Position numbers and translations under genes: made by a program
Assembly (NCBI GenBank): GCA_003486705.1
Contig: DNGE01000017.1
Coordinates: 1,662 to 25,194 of the forward strand
Source of the DNA: Bacillota bacterium
GTDB lineage: Bacteria; Bacillota_I; Bacilli_A; MOL361; Turicibacteraceae
DNA: 23,533 nt
Direction of reading: 5' to 3'
Shown here: positions 22,518 through 23,533 of the stretch, piece by piece
How the letters are laid out: every line of letters starts with the position of its first letter
Position numbering within the stretch: position 1 is the first letter of the stretch
Notes under the pieces: generated by a model
Seen by the model: the letters and a program-made list of their open reading frames with translations, nothing else
Database searches by the model: none
Told to the model about the DNA's origin: nothing

Positions 22518-23533
22518 TGAATCTGATAGACAACGACCTGATCACGGCCTTGTTTTTTAGCCTTATACAACGCTTCATCAGCAAAGTTAATTAAATCATT
22601 CGGATTTTCAACTTCATTTATTAGTGTTGAGACACCAATTGAAATCGTTACACTGATTAGTTTACCTGACGGTAACAAAAATGGATGATATTTCACTTCT
22701 TTTCGAATTCGTTCTCCTATTTTTTGTGCCGTCTCACTATCACAATTTGGAAGTAAGATACAAAACTCTTCGCCACCTTTTCGAATAAGAATATCTGTTG
22801 TTCGGCAACAACTTTTAAAAATAGTTGCTAACTCTTGCAAGACAATATCTCCCGCTTCATGCCCGTACGTATCATTTATCTTTTTAAAATAATCTAAATC
22901 TAACATTAATGTTGAAAGTTCTTGATTATGCTTTTTAGCATTCTCCATTAAATATTTTAATTTAACATCGAGTGTTCTAACATTACCTAATCCCGTTAAA
23001 AAATCATGATTTGCATGTATCACATGTTGTTTAAATACTAAATTTACAGTCTCTAAATAGGCGACAAGATAATATAAACTAGCCGCTATCGGAACAAAGA
23101 CAATTAAAATACAAATAATATCCATGTACCGTCCAACAACTAACAGTGAGCAACATAATAAAACAACAATTACTTTTAATAAATTAAACCATCTCACTTT
23201 TTTAGCCTGGATACTACTTATTTCAAGAACAGTTGCACACCCAATAAACGAGCCTATTAAATACATATATAGCGCCACACTTAATTCAGAAAACATAAAA
23301 CCGTTCCCCAGAATGTATAAACCATACATTAACACAGGCATAATCCCTGCAAGATTCCCCCCAATAAAGAACGAAATTAGCATTAATAAACTGACAATCA
23401 TAATTTCAACAATAAAAATTGTTGTTATTTTTAAACCACCAAACAATAAACAAGTCAATCCAAATATAATACCAATCACCATGATTTCTCTTTTTTCTAA
23501 ATCACGATCAAATTCTTTTCCTAAAAATGCAAT
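22505..23533 (-). CDS. Membrane diguanylate cyclase (GGDEF), 5' end outside the window
   Basis: Makes cyclic di-GMP from two GTP. Numbered from an internal ATG at 23482: about five or six membrane segments (about 3-15, 22-40, 45-60, 66-84, 100-117, 120-142), then the GGDEF domain from about 158. This has DFLTGLGN, DLDYFKKINDTYGHEAGD, the active site GGEEF (236-240) and an inhibitory-site RTTD (227-230) five residues before it, so product feedback is likely. The frame stays open for 17 more codons to the window edge (IAFLGKEFDRDLEKREI), and the internal ATG lacks a good ribosome binding site, so the gene is probably cut. The membrane part loosely resembles a 5TM-LytS-type sensor. It may feed the riboswitch at 14588-14667. 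Confidence 0.92.
   Translation of the reverse strand: MAFLGKEFDRDLEKREIMVIGIIFGLTCLLFGGLKITTIFIVEIMIVSLLMLISFFIGGNLAGIMPVLMYGLYILGNGFMFSELSVALYMYLIGSFIGCATVLEISSIQAKKVRWFNLLKVIVVLLCCSLLVVGRYMDIICILIVFVPIAASLYYLVAYLETVNLVFKQHVIHANHDFLTGLGNVRTLDVKLKYLMENAKKHNQELSTLMLDLDYFKKINDTYGHEAGDIVLQELATIFKSCCRTTDILIRKGGEEFCILLPNCDSETAQKIGERIRKEVKYHPFLLPSGKLISVTISIGVSTLINEVENPNDLINFADEALYKAKKQGRDQVVVYQIQTNL

Overview
The window is AT-rich chromosomal DNA with strong AAGGAGG-type ribosome binding sites, TTGACA/TATAAT-type promoters (many with an extended TGn -10) and simple hairpin terminators. The gene types point to a low-GC Gram-positive bacterium (Bacillota): type III pantothenate kinase with an ECF pantothenate transporter, UvrX/YolD, a DinR-type LexA box and a YkpA/YbiT-like ABC-F protein. 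A gut Erysipelotrichia/Turicibacter-like host is possible, but that is a guess. No tRNA, rRNA, CRISPR array or insertion sequence was seen.

Layout. Positions 1-70 hold the last codons of a membrane protein (perhaps RseP), then a symmetrical terminator. Positions 200-4040 are a coenzyme A locus: coaBC and a pseudouridine synthase run leftward, and a pantothenate ECF transporter and coaX run rightward from a shared region that carries a perfect 42-bp palindrome. Signal peptidase I, peptidase T and a small lone sugar-phosphate transferase follow (4093-6899). Positions 7077-10154 form an unusual redox region. A three-part protein (Fe-S flavodoxin-like domain, SCP2-like domain, membrane domain) is divergent from an XRE-type regulator fused to a complete desulfoferrodoxin (two-iron superoxide reductase) domain; a strong internal start could also release that domain alone. 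Next are a Cas4-like nuclease/XPD-like helicase and a nucleotidyltransferase (10195-13473).

Positions 13474-14846 contain no intact gene. They carry, on the minus strand, a promoter, a clear class I cyclic-di-GMP riboswitch, about 700 bp of fragmented coding remnants (one dockerin-like) and a terminator. This looks like a decayed c-di-GMP-controlled surface-protein gene. Then come an ABC-F ATPase, an oligopeptide-binding-type protein without a lipobox, a membrane-anchored ComEC-type metallo-beta-lactamase, a YolD/Y-family polymerase pair with a LexA box, a YgjP-like metallopeptidase, and a membrane GGDEF protein cut by the right edge.

Working together. PanT imports pantothenate, CoaX phosphorylates it and CoaBC makes 4'-phosphopantetheine. 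The GGDEF protein could make the c-di-GMP that the riboswitch reads. The Fe-S flavoprotein and the HTH-desulfoferrodoxin protein may form an oxygen or redox response module; this is inference from neighbourhood and domain content. The most novel signals are the HTH-desulfoferrodoxin protein with its internal start, the flavoprotein-SCP2-membrane fusion, and the riboswitch in front of a ruined gene.
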